DNA of 64,000 bases, from positions 1 to 64,000 of the forward strand of contig NZ_VCNK01000011.1 of NCBI RefSeq assembly GCF_006265095.1, given 5' to 3'. This document shows positions 52,513 through 60,938 of this stretch, piece by piece. Below the pieces are notes generated by a model that had not been told where the DNA came from, made no database searches, and was given only the letters and a program-made list of their open reading frames with translations. Position 1 is the first letter of the stretch. Every line of letters begins with the position of its first letter. Source of the stretch: Phaeobacter sp. B1627 (GTDB lineage Bacteria; Pseudomonadota; Alphaproteobacteria; Rhodobacterales; Rhodobacteraceae). Position numbers and translations under genes: made by a program.

Positions 52513-52741
52513 CCACGTTTCTTGCCGGGGAATACAAACGGATGGCTAGGGTTCCTGTCTTTCGGTTGCCACGTTCAAACACACCGGACGCGCCCTCAAG
52601 CAAAGCCCGTTTCCATTGGTGGATCATCGTCGGGTGGACTCCAAACCGACTGGCCAACTCGCTGACCGTTTCCTCGCCTTTCAGCGCCTCCAGCGTAACT
52701 TTGGCCTTAAACTCTGGGTGATGTTGCTTCCGTTTCGACAT
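52502..52741 (-). pseudogene. Truncated IS3-family OrfA (transposase helix-turn-helix)
   Basis: Begins MSKRKQHHPEFKAKV with an AAGGAG site, followed by an HTH (TVSELASRFGVHPTMIHQWK) and ALLEGASGVFERG. After about residue 61 the reading leaves the family and stops 18 codons later, so orfA lacks its C-terminal leucine-zipper part and orfB is absent. Confidence 0.82.
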
Positions 52742-52820
52742 CTCTGATCTCCTTCTCGTTGAAGATCAGCAGACAACAAATCGCAGCTTACGTCAGTGTC
52801 CGAATTGCGGGGGGGTAACG
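52559..52820 (-). mobile_element. Remnant of an IS3-family element (one end)
   Basis: Contains the start of orfA and, at 52790-52820, a terminal-like end with GTTACCCCCCCGCAATTCGG on the minus strand. The other end and orfB are missing. It marks the right border of the decayed island. Confidence 0.65.
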
Positions 52821-52859
52821 GGCCACAATCGCCAACAGATTGTTAATACCCCTATGCGA

Positions 52860-52873
52860 AACTCATATGAGTT
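52860..52873. promoter_or_regulatory. 14-bp perfect palindrome upstream of the histidine kinase gene
   Basis: AACTCATATGAGTT, a perfect palindrome 45 bp before the chosen kinase start and immediately before an alternative GTG start. Size and position suggest an operator. Confidence 0.4.
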
Positions 52874-52918
52874 GTGCGTTTCAGTGTGGTTAAGTCGGTT
52901 TCAGAGAGTAATGGCATC

Positions 52919-54697
52919 ATGGTTAGAGAACCCGAAGAAAAGAGGGAGCTCACATCTTTTCATATCATGGTGGTGGTTCTCTCTCTTTCCATGACAATAG
53001 GCGCTTGGCTCTATTCCAGACATCAGGTCGAACTCCAGATAGAGGGCCGGTTTGAAGCGGCCAAGGCGAGGGCCGTTGGCCTTATCGAAGACCGCATGTC
53101 CCGGTACGAGGACGCGCTTTGGTCGGGGGTTGCGTTTATTGATGCCAACGGAGGACAGGTTGAGTTGGAAGAATGGCGCACCTTCGCACAGTCTCTTAAT
53201 CTTGAGGACAGATATCCGGGCGTGAACGGAATCGGTGTGATCGATTATGTGCGCCGCGAAAATCTCGAATCCTATATGACCCACAGAAAATTGGAGGCGC
53301 GGGAGTTTTCAGTGTTTCCGCAACATGATCACGACATCCTGCTGCCGATAACCTTCATAGAACCTGCAAGCGTCAACTGGGCCGCGGTCGGGCTGGATGT
53401 GGCGCATGAAATAAACAGGCGCACGGGTCTCCTCGCGGCACGTGACACAGGCACTGCGCGCATCACCGGTCCCATTGTTCTTGTACAGGACAGCGGTCAC
53501 ACGCCCGGCTTTTTGTTTTACACCCCCATCTATCGCGGCGAACGCCCCACCACTGCAGAAGAGCGGCGCGAGCGATTCCTTGGCGTTGTCTACGCGCCAT
53601 TTGTGGTAAAAAAACTCGTCGCGGGTCTCCTGTCCAAAGACCTGCGAGAAGTTCGGTTCAGTCTGCGGGATGGCGATGAGCTGATATATGACGAGCATGA
53701 TGAAGATGAACCGCTCCATGACGACGATCCGATGTTCACGGACAGGGTAGAGATCGAAATGTATGGTCGGATCTGGACCGTAGAGGTCAAAACGAACCTC
53801 GCCTTCCGCTCGAACAATGGCTCGGATCTGCCAACTTTCATCCTTGTTGGCGGTCTTATTATTGAGATTCTTGTGATCACGATGCTGGCCTTGCTGTCCC
53901 GTTCGAACCGCAAGGCACGCCTTTATGCGAATAAACTGACAAAAGAGCTGCGGGCGAAGTCGGACACCCTCGAAAAGGCCAATGCAGAAATCGAACAATT
54001 CGTCTACGTCGCGTCGCATGATCTCAAAACGCCCGTCCGGGGCATCGGGTTTCTGACGGACGTCATAGAAGAGGACCTCACGGAAATCCTCGGTCCTCTC
54101 GACAAACACCCCGAGATCACGACACAGCTCGGCATGATCCGCGACCGTGTGAACCGGATGAACGATCTCACGCGGGGGATCATGGATTTTTCGCGCGTCA
54201 GCCATGGCGCAGAGGCGTCCGCGCCGGAACTGTCGGTCAGAAACCTCATCGACGATTGTATCGCGGACTTCAAGGTCACCCCCGCTCAGGTTCGTGTGGA
54301 GTCTGAGGTCGCCACAATCGGCTACGACAGCCTCCATTTCCGCCGTGTGCTGGAGAACCTCATCGGCAATGCGGTCAAGTACCACCCGAACCCCCAAAAG
54401 GCACTTGTAGATGTTGTCATTGAGGATCAGCAGGACAAGTTGCGTGTCCTGGTCAAGGACAACGGCAAGGGCATTGCCCCGAAATTCCATGACCGGATCT
54501 TTGATGTTTTCCAGACACTCAGATCAGGAGACCAGAAGGAAAGTACCGGTATTGGCCTGGCAATCGTCAAAAAAGCCGTGGAGCGTCACGGATACCACAT
54601 CTTCCTCAAATCATCTGAAGGACATGGAGCGGAATTTACTTTTTTTTGGCCAACGGGGCGTGAGCTCGATGCAATGAATGTGGATAAAGTTGCCTGA
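52919..54697 (+). CDS. CHASE-like sensor histidine kinase
   Basis: 592 residues. A first membrane helix (about 13-33), an extracytoplasmic domain of roughly 260 residues with CHASE-like features (PGVNGIGVIDYV, DILLPITFIEPA, GFLFYTPIYRG), a second helix (LVGGLIIEILVITMLALLS), then a short coiled coil and a HisKA domain with YVASHDLKTPVRG. The HATPase has ENLIGNAVKYHP and STGIGLAIVKKAVERHG. The ligand is unknown; CHASE domains sense small molecules. The start is uncertain: GTG 52874 is in frame. It is followed at once by its likely partner response regulator. Confidence 0.88.
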   Translation: MVREPEEKRELTSFHIMVVVLSLSMTIGAWLYSRHQVELQIEGRFEAAKARAVGLIEDRMSRYEDALWSGVAFIDANGGQVELEEWRTFAQSLNLEDRYPGVNGIGVIDYVRRENLESYMTHRKLEAREFSVFPQHDHDILLPITFIEPASVNWAAVGLDVAHEINRRTGLLAARDTGTARITGPIVLVQDSGHTPGFLFYTPIYRGERPTTAEERRERFLGVVYAPFVVKKLVAGLLSKDLREVRFSLRDGDELIYDEHDEDEPLHDDDPMFTDRVEIEMYGRIWTVEVKTNLAFRSNNGSDLPTFILVGGLIIEILVITMLALLSRSNRKARLYANKLTKELRAKSDTLEKANAEIEQFVYVASHDLKTPVRGIGFLTDVIEEDLTEILGPLDKHPEITTQLGMIRDRVNRMNDLTRGIMDFSRVSHGAEASAPELSVRNLIDDCIADFKVTPAQVRVESEVATIGYDSLHFRRVLENLIGNAVKYHPNPQKALVDVVIEDQQDKLRVLVKDNGKGIAPKFHDRIFDVFQTLRSGDQKESTGIGLAIVKKAVERHGYHIFLKSSEGHGAEFTFFWPTGRELDAMNVDKVA

Positions 54698-54698
54698 T

Positions 54699-55121
54699 AT
54701 GAAACGACAAATGAATATTCTTTTGGTTGAGGACGACAATCTCGACGCCATGATGATCGAGCGCGCCCTGAACAGGGTGGCTCCCGATGCAACCGTGAAG
54801 CGCGCTGTCGATGGGCTGGAAGGGCTTGAACTCATAGAGGCAGATGTCATGCCGAAGCCCTATTTCGTTCTGCTTGACATCAATATGCCCCGGATGAACG
54901 GTCATGAGTTTCTCAGGGCGCTCAGGGCAAGCCAAACGGCCTCAGACAGTATTGTCTTCATGTTTACCACTTCTGATAGCGCGCAAGACATTGCCGAGGC
55001 TTACCGCGAGCGGGTGTCCGGCTATATTGTCAAGCCGCAGGGGACGGCAGGTATGAATACAATTCTTCATACCTTGCAGGGATTTTGGACGGCCTGCGAA
55101 CCTCCTTTCACTCCGGCCTAG
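54699..55121 (+). CDS. Single-domain response regulator (Rcp1/CheY-like)
   Basis: Receiver-only regulator of 140 residues. Acidic pocket E11-D12-D13 (LLVEDDNLDAM), phospho-Asp D60 (LLDINMPRMNG), switch Thr T90/T91 and Lys 112 (YIVKPQG). No output domain, so it acts by protein contact or as a phosphate shuttle. The ATG lies 1 bp after the kinase stop (TGATATG), so the two are translationally linked. The pairing resembles Cph1-Rcp1-type modules. Confidence 0.9.
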   Translation: MKRQMNILLVEDDNLDAMMIERALNRVAPDATVKRAVDGLEGLELIEADVMPKPYFVLLDINMPRMNGHEFLRALRASQTASDSIVFMFTTSDSAQDIAEAYRERVSGYIVKPQGTAGMNTILHTLQGFWTACEPPFTPA

Positions 55122-55501
55122 CCAGGGGGCTCTGCCTGCTCTGCGACCTGAAAACAGGATTGCGAGGTGCCCTTGGCGATGCGGGGGAGGCTGCTGGTTT
55201 CGGGCCGGAGGCAAGGCAGCTATGAGCCAGCGACAGCGGCTTGCGGGGGAGTTTGACCGGGGCCCAATGGCGTGGATGGTGAGCGTGGCTGTGTGGGTGC
55301 GCAACGTGACTGGACGGACGATGACCTGCCCCCTCTGGTCCCTCGTTCACAACGAGAGTCTGGAGGTTTGTGCCGTGCTACCAGATGGAGCCCCGATTGC
55401 CCCGAGTGAATGGGAGCTAGGTGCGCTGCGGTTGGTGCCAGCGATCCATGCGACGGGCAGAGAAGTCGGAGGCTGCTCTGGTGGGTGGCAGCCCCTCCAG
55501 A
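55122..55501. other. Intergenic region between the response regulator and chemoreceptor genes
   Basis: 380 bp between two convergent operons. Open frames exist but have no family resemblance or clear ribosome sites. No terminator with a T-run was found. I see nothing else in it. Confidence 0.5.
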
Positions 55502-57076
55502 TCATGCAACTTTGCGAGGGGACTGCGACGGGGCACTGTCGCCCAGTTCAAAACGCGCGACGATGTCGCTCAGGTCGTCGGCCTCGTTGCTGAGCATTTG
55601 TCCCACAGCCGTCGCTTCCTCGACCATCGCAGCATTTTGCTGCGTAACCTGATCCAGTTGACTGACCGATACATTGATCTCGCTGATACCGGTTGACTGT
55701 TCAGCAGCTCCTTTGGCAATTCCACTGATTGAACCAGAGATTTCGTTCACACGCTCGGAAATACGGGCGATCGAGACGCCCGCTTCGTCAACCAATTGGA
55801 CGCCCTTCTGAACGTGGTCCGAACTTTGGGTAATCAGAACTTTGATCTCTGTGGCGGCACTTGCAGAGCGCTGCGCAAGACCTCTCACTTCGGAGGCAAC
55901 AACTGCAAAACCGCGTCCGGCTTCACCCGCGCGGGCGGCTTCTACGCCAGCATTCAAGGCCAGAAGGTTGGTCTGGAACGCGATGTCGTCGATAACCGAA
56001 ATGATCTGTCCGATCTGGTTTGAGGACGTTTCGATGCTTTGCATGGCTGACACTGCCGTTTTCACCGTCGCACTGCAGCCTTCGGCTTCGCCCCGGGCCT
56101 CCAGCATGGTTTCTTCTACCCCCCGGGCGCCGGCGGCTGCGGCTTTTACCGAGGTTGTCAGCTCTTCAAGGGCGGCCGCGGTCTGTTCTAACGTCGCGGC
56201 CTGGCTTTCTGTCCGTTGCGACAGATCGTCCGAAGCGCGGCTGATCTCGATCGCTCCTCCTGTGATGGTGCGGGTTTTTTCCTTTACCTCTGCAATCGTT
56301 TGAGAGATCTTCTCAACCGCCACATTAAAGTTCCTGAGCAGTATCACGTATTCATCCGGAAAACGGTCGGAGATACGGCAATCCAGGCGGCCATGTGCCA
56401 ATTCTGCCAGGTGCCGGCTGAGGGTATCGACCACCCGGCGGGCATCTTCCTGCTTCTGCTGAGCCAGTTTCGTCGCAGTCTGGGCGGCATGAGACTGCTC
56501 CGTCGCGGAGGCTGTCTGCTCTTGCAATGCCGCATCTGCAGCGATCTTCTTGCGCATGCTTAAAAGCAGGACACCGGTTTCCAGAACCACGATCAGCGCA
56601 TGTATCACAGTGCGTTGCACGTTGGCCTGAATGCCACTGCTCGGGTAGACCAGCGAGGGCAGCAGAACACTGAACGAAACGTGATGGAGTGCGACCAGAA
56701 CAGTGGCAAGGATCAATGCCTTGGGGCTGGCCAGAGTGGAAACGATCGCCAGAACTGCGAAGAACATCATGTGCGTGTCGAGTTGCCATGCATGACCGCT
56801 CATTGAGGCCGTGATCAAAATACAGTGACCGACAAGACAGGAACTGAGCAGGTAGTCATGCGCCAACTGATCAAGCCGCGTCGCCAGGGATCCAAGGAGG
56901 CTTAGCATGATCCCCAGAATCGCAAAAACCCACCAAAGCTCGCTTTGCCCGGCTGCGAAGGCGGCAAACGCCGGGATGGGGGCCAACAGCCAACTGGTCG
57001 ATTGTTGAAGCACCTTTTCAAAGGCAAAAATTCCGGATCGGAAACGGCCGTCGGCTTTAGATTTCAGAGGGCGCAT
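55502..57076 (-). CDS. Methyl-accepting chemotaxis protein (membrane chemoreceptor)
   Basis: 524-residue chemoreceptor. About five closely spaced membrane helices (residues 25-175) replace a periplasmic ligand domain, so sensing is probably within the membrane. A helical linker and HAMP-like region lead to the coiled-coil signalling domain; its hairpin tip is DDIAFQTNLLALNAGVEAAR with GRGFAVVASEVRGLA nearby. The tip would engage CheA/CheW, which are not in the window. It overlaps the upstream exported-protein gene by 13 bp. Confidence 0.92.
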   Translation of the reverse strand: MRPLKSKADGRFRSGIFAFEKVLQQSTSWLLAPIPAFAAFAAGQSELWWVFAILGIMLSLLGSLATRLDQLAHDYLLSSCLVGHCILITASMSGHAWQLDTHMMFFAVLAIVSTLASPKALILATVLVALHHVSFSVLLPSLVYPSSGIQANVQRTVIHALIVVLETGVLLLSMRKKIAADAALQEQTASATEQSHAAQTATKLAQQKQEDARRVVDTLSRHLAELAHGRLDCRISDRFPDEYVILLRNFNVAVEKISQTIAEVKEKTRTITGGAIEISRASDDLSQRTESQAATLEQTAAALEELTTSVKAAAAGARGVEETMLEARGEAEGCSATVKTAVSAMQSIETSSNQIGQIISVIDDIAFQTNLLALNAGVEAARAGEAGRGFAVVASEVRGLAQRSASAATEIKVLITQSSDHVQKGVQLVDEAGVSIARISERVNEISGSISGIAKGAAEQSTGISEINVSVSQLDQVTQQNAAMVEEATAVGQMLSNEADDLSDIVARFELGDSAPSQSPRKVA

Positions 57077-57360
57077 AGTTGGGCAATCCTTTTTCCATCG
57101 ACAACAAACCAGGCGCCATTTTCAAAAAGACGACCTATGGCGCGGGCATCTGGTATGACCACCAAAGCTCCCAGGGGTGACGAAGCTGTTGCAAGCTCCG
57201 GGACATCGGACGACACGACAATATCAATGGCGCGCTTCCAGGGTGGCGAGACGACCAAGGCCGGTTCGCCGGGCACGGCGGCAGGCGCACTCAGCAAGGC
57301 CAACAGCGGCGCCAGGAGCAGTGTCGCAAAGCAGGACGTCAATATGATAAAGTTTGGCAT
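57064..57360 (-). CDS. Hypothetical exported protein upstream of the chemoreceptor
   Basis: 98 residues. A strong signal peptide (MPNFIILTSCFATLLLAPLLALLSAPAAV) should direct it to the periplasm; the mature part is about 70 residues, rich in Ala, Val and Pro, with VVIPDARAIGRLFENGAWF near the end. No domain recognised. The ATG at 57360 is preferred to an adjacent in-frame GTG. It overlaps the chemoreceptor gene by 13 bp, so the two are translated together; a role in signal delivery is only a guess. Confidence 0.65.
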   Translation of the reverse strand: MPNFIILTSCFATLLLAPLLALLSAPAAVPGEPALVVSPPWKRAIDIVVSSDVPELATASSPLGALVVIPDARAIGRLFENGAWFVVDGKRIAQLCAL

Positions 57361-57868
57361 CACCAGTCCATTTGATTTCGTCCGACATACGACGCGGCAA
57401 TTACTATTTCGTTGAGGTCGCCGCCGTTCTCACGACAATTTTATTTTAGATCGAGGGAAGGCTCTTGCATCGGTGTCCGGGGTGAAATCCTGCCCGAGGG
57501 GCGCTCCGAGGGCGGCAGAGCGATGCACCGACCTAGGCCCGATTCCGAGCGTCCGTTGCGCGACAGAATAGCCGATCGCGTCATTCTTCCGGGCACGCGG
57601 TTGATCAATGGGCGAAATTCAACTTTAGGGAGTTTATTAACGCCAATATAGCACGCTTAACGAAATTTTAACTATCTTTCATATGGTTAAGTGCCGTCAG
57701 GTGAATTCGCTTCTGGCGTCACGGTGTATCCCTATTGCACGGATGCCTAAAAATGCGCTCTGCGGCCAAAATTCTTTTGTGACCTCGACGTGGACCCTGT
57801 AGGGAGAGATGCTATAAACAAATTGCTGTGAATACATCACGGTGGAAATAGTACAGGCGCATATATCT
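57361..57868. other. Divergent regulatory spacer between the chemoreceptor and cellulose operons
   Basis: About 505 bp without a convincing gene; one open frame (57412-57651) lacks support. It is AT-rich around 57600-57700 and holds a perfect CtrA-type box. Promoters for both operons are likely in this stretch. Confidence 0.6.
57657..57672 (+). promoter_or_regulatory. CtrA-type binding site (TTAA-N7-TTAAC)
   Basis: TTAA-CGAAATT-TTAAC matches the full CtrA consensus exactly, in an AT-rich spacer between divergent chemoreceptor and cellulose operons, 197 bp before the bcsN start. CtrA controls motility, chemotaxis and surface traits in Rhodobacterales. Direction of control cannot be told. Confidence 0.6.
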
Positions 57869-58534
57869 ATGTCTTCCCGGCTGCTTTCTGAGCGCATTCG
57901 AGCTGCGTTCCGTTGTATGATTTTGGGCGTATTGGGGGCGCTCTTTCTGTCGGGCTGTGACGTCTTTCCCATTCCGTTTGAACTCGAAGAATCCGAGGAT
58001 CTAACGACTTTTAATGTTGTCCCGAATGGTCAAGCGTGGATCTCTACTCCTGACACGTTGATCACTCTTCAGCGCAACCTTCGCGATAGTGTGGACCAAC
58101 GTATCGGGTTGAAGAACCACACGCTCATGGGCGGTGAGAACTATATTCACATCCGGGCGCGCACTGTCGAAGGCCGTTTCATGTTCGACGAATTTATCGA
58201 ACGCGCAGGCGGGCTGCCGACGCCGTTTACAGCACTTGATGCAGGACAGATGATCGCGACAGAGGACGGTCTCGGGACCTATATTTGGACAAGCAAGGCC
58301 ATCAGCGGCAATTCAACATGCGTTTTGGCCATGCGTCGGGTGACACAGGTCCAGCGGCAAATTCCGGGCAACCACGCAGTTATGGACATATTGTTGCGCA
58401 ACTGCGTCAGGGGGAGTGCGGAGGTCGCGCTGGAGCCGATCAAAGCCGCCCATGTCGGGTATTATCCACTCAATGGGAGGGGGGCCTCTGACAGTCTGAT
58501 GTTGTCACCTTTGGCCGGCCCTTCGCCTTTTTAG
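57869..58534 (+). CDS. bcsN: Cellulose biosynthesis protein BcsN (lipoprotein)
   Basis: 221 residues. A signal sequence ends in the lipobox LFLSGC, so it is a lipoprotein anchored by the Cys. The rest is a soluble, periplasmic domain. It sits 70 bp upstream of bcsA, which fits the alphaproteobacterial bcsN-A-B order and the BcsN family (PF17038 type). The exact role in cellulose production is poorly known. The ATG at 57869 has no strong ribosome site; a GTG 27 bp upstream is in frame. Confidence 0.78.
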   Translation: MSSRLLSERIRAAFRCMILGVLGALFLSGCDVFPIPFELEESEDLTTFNVVPNGQAWISTPDTLITLQRNLRDSVDQRIGLKNHTLMGGENYIHIRARTVEGRFMFDEFIERAGGLPTPFTALDAGQMIATEDGLGTYIWTSKAISGNSTCVLAMRRVTQVQRQIPGNHAVMDILLRNCVRGSAEVALEPIKAAHVGYYPLNGRGASDSLMLSPLAGPSPF

Positions 58535-58604
58535 CGTGCCAGCATGGGCACGATCAAACACGAAGCCGAAACTGGGGTAATTCCATGAGGCAGAGGTCAG
58601 AAAT

Positions 58605-60938
58605 TTGAAGAAACGTTATTTCCGTAGCCTCTTGATGCTTGTCTTCTGGATGTCGTTGGCGATGCCCGCTTTGCTGTTGGCGTCCTTGCCTGCCTCTGCA
58701 GCGGCGCAGGGGCTGTTGAGCATTGTCGCGGTCCTTCTGGTGTCCGCACTCAAACCTTTCGCGACCAACACTATCGCACGGTTTTCGCTGATGGCGATCG
58801 GGAGCATGATTGTGTTCCGCTACTGGATCTGGCGTCTGACGGTGACCCTGCCTGATCCTGGGGTTGACCTGTCCTTCACGCTGGCCGTGATATTGTTCGC
58901 AACGGAAACCTACTCCATTTTGGTGTTTTTCCTCAACGCGTTCATCACTGCGGACCCGACATCCAGAGCGCAGCCACCGCAAGTCGATGTGCAGGATCTG
59001 CCGACCGTTGACATTCTGGTGCCCTCCTACAATGAGCCCATCGAAATGTTGAGCGTCACGCTGTCGGCCGCCAAAAACATGATCTATCCGCACGACAAGC
59101 GCACGGTGGTTCTCTGTGACGACGGCGGGACCGACCAGCGTTGCGACTCCGATGACCCGGACATGGCGCAAAACGCGCGCAAACGCCGCAAAGAGCTGCA
59201 AGAGCTTTGCGAGCAGCTGGGCGTGAAGTATTCCACACGCGCGCGCAACATTCACGCGAAAGCCGGAAACATGAGCGCGGCACTGGAAAACCTGAATGGC
59301 GATCTTGTTGTCGTCTTTGATGCCGACCACGTTCCGTCCCGGGATTTCCTCGCCCGGACAGTGGGTTACTTCGTGAAGGACCCGCAGCTGTTTCTGGTGC
59401 AGACACCGCACTTCTTCATAAATGAAGATCCGATCCAGCGTAACCTTGGTCTGATTTGTCCGCCCGAGAACGAAATGTTCTACAGCATGATCCACAAGGG
59501 ACTGGACCGTTGGGGAGGTGCATTCTTCTGTGGATCCGCTGCGGTGATCCGTCGAGCAGCACTCGACAGCGTCGGGGGATTTGCCGGAGAGACGATCACT
59601 GAAGACGCAGAAACCGCGCTGGAAATTCATTCCAACGGCTGGCGCAGCTTGTATCTTGATCGGGCCATGATCGGAGGGCTGCAGCCGGAAAGCTTCAGCT
59701 CATTCATTCAGCAGCGCGGCCGTTGGGCCTCTGGCATGATGCAAATGCTGGTGCTGAAAAACCCCTTGTTCCGCAGTGGGCTGTCCCTGATGCAGCGGCT
59801 TTGCTACATCAATTCGATGGCCTTCTGGCTGTTTCCGATGGTCCGTCTGGTCTACCTCATCGCGCCGCTCGCATATTTGTTCTTTGGCGTCGAAATGTTC
59901 GTCGCGACCTTCAATGACGCGATGGTCTACGTGCTCAGCTACATGGCAATCAGCTTCCTCGTTCAGAACGCTTTGTTCGCCAAATATCGCTGGCCTCTGA
60001 TCTCGGAGATCTACGAGGTCGCACAGGCGCCCTATCTCGCAAAAGCCATCATACAGACGCTGATCAAACCCCGCGGTGCAAAGTTCAATGTGACGGCGAA
60101 GGATGAGACCCTCGTCGACGACCATATTTCCAACATGTATAAACCGCTGTTGGGCTTGTTCGTCTTGATGGCTGCCGGCGTTGTCGCTCTGGTGATCCGC
60201 TGGCAGATCTTTCCGGGCGATCACAGCGTTCTGGCCGTCGTCGGTGCCTGGGCCGTGTTCAATTTCCTGCTCGTCTCGCTGTCCTTGGCGGCCGTTGCGG
60301 AAACCAAGCAACGCCGGACCGCCATTCGGGTCGATACCAAAGCCAGTGCAGGTCTGCGCTGGGAGGGCTCTGGGGACGAAGACGTGCCGGGCCTGATCGT
60401 TGATTGCTCCACGGGTGGCGCGCGCATCCAATTGACCCGTTCCGTGGGCGGAAGCACCGGCAACCGCTTGCCTGCCGAGGGCGACATGGTGGACCTGACA
60501 CCCCATTTTCCGGAGGCCCGCCACCTTCAGCGATCGATCAAGGCGGTCGTGAAAAACGTCAAGCAGGACAATAACGGCCAGGAGCTTGGTGTGTTCTACC
60601 TGCCAGAGCAGCCCATCGAAGTCCGGGAGGCGGTTGCCTATTTGATCTTCGGGTCCAGCGAAAACTGGCTGGATATCCGCCGGGCCAGCCAGGCAAAAAA
60701 GGGGCTGATAGCGGGGTTGTTCTACGTTTTCTGGCTGAGCCTGAAACTGCTGCCGCATACCTGCTTGCGGTTCCTGCGGGAACCTGCGCGCCGGATCAGA
60801 GCCGCTGAAAACCCGGAACCCGAAATGCCGCCGGCGCATCTTGTCGCTTTTGGTGCCGATTTCAAGGAAGACGAATGGCTCCGCCAACACCAGTCCGAAG
60901 CCAGGCCCCCTCAAGGCGAACCGAGGGGGGCAGTTTGA
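58605..60938 (+). CDS. bcsA: Cellulose synthase catalytic subunit BcsA (UDP-forming)
   Basis: 777-residue GT2 synthase. The catalytic D,D,D,QxxRW set is visible: VVLCDDGGTD, VVFDADHVPSRD, ITEDAETALE and QQRGRW. Multiple membrane helices flank it. The C-terminal PilZ domain carries RRTAIR and DCSTGG, the RxxxR and DxSxxG motifs that bind cyclic di-GMP, so activity should depend on c-di-GMP. The start is TTG, supported by CAGAGG upstream; ATG at codon 11 is an alternative. Its stop shares one base with the bcsB start. Confidence 0.96.
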   Translation: MKKRYFRSLLMLVFWMSLAMPALLLASLPASAAAQGLLSIVAVLLVSALKPFATNTIARFSLMAIGSMIVFRYWIWRLTVTLPDPGVDLSFTLAVILFATETYSILVFFLNAFITADPTSRAQPPQVDVQDLPTVDILVPSYNEPIEMLSVTLSAAKNMIYPHDKRTVVLCDDGGTDQRCDSDDPDMAQNARKRRKELQELCEQLGVKYSTRARNIHAKAGNMSAALENLNGDLVVVFDADHVPSRDFLARTVGYFVKDPQLFLVQTPHFFINEDPIQRNLGLICPPENEMFYSMIHKGLDRWGGAFFCGSAAVIRRAALDSVGGFAGETITEDAETALEIHSNGWRSLYLDRAMIGGLQPESFSSFIQQRGRWASGMMQMLVLKNPLFRSGLSLMQRLCYINSMAFWLFPMVRLVYLIAPLAYLFFGVEMFVATFNDAMVYVLSYMAISFLVQNALFAKYRWPLISEIYEVAQAPYLAKAIIQTLIKPRGAKFNVTAKDETLVDDHISNMYKPLLGLFVLMAAGVVALVIRWQIFPGDHSVLAVVGAWAVFNFLLVSLSLAAVAETKQRRTAIRVDTKASAGLRWEGSGDEDVPGLIVDCSTGGARIQLTRSVGGSTGNRLPAEGDMVDLTPHFPEARHLQRSIKAVVKNVKQDNNGQELGVFYLPEQPIEVREAVAYLIFGSSENWLDIRRASQAKKGLIAGLFYVFWLSLKLLPHTCLRFLREPARRIRAAENPEPEMPPAHLVAFGADFKEDEWLRQHQSEARPPQGEPRGAV

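Noticed and set aside
47402-52820. tRNA-Lys as an integration (att) site for the island
   Set aside because: No integrase gene and no second copy of the tRNA 3' end found in the window, so integration at the tRNA is not supported.
55222-55593. Plus-strand 123-residue frame after the response regulator
   Set aside because: Cys/Trp-rich, no family, overlaps the end of the chemoreceptor gene and lacks a good ribosome site.
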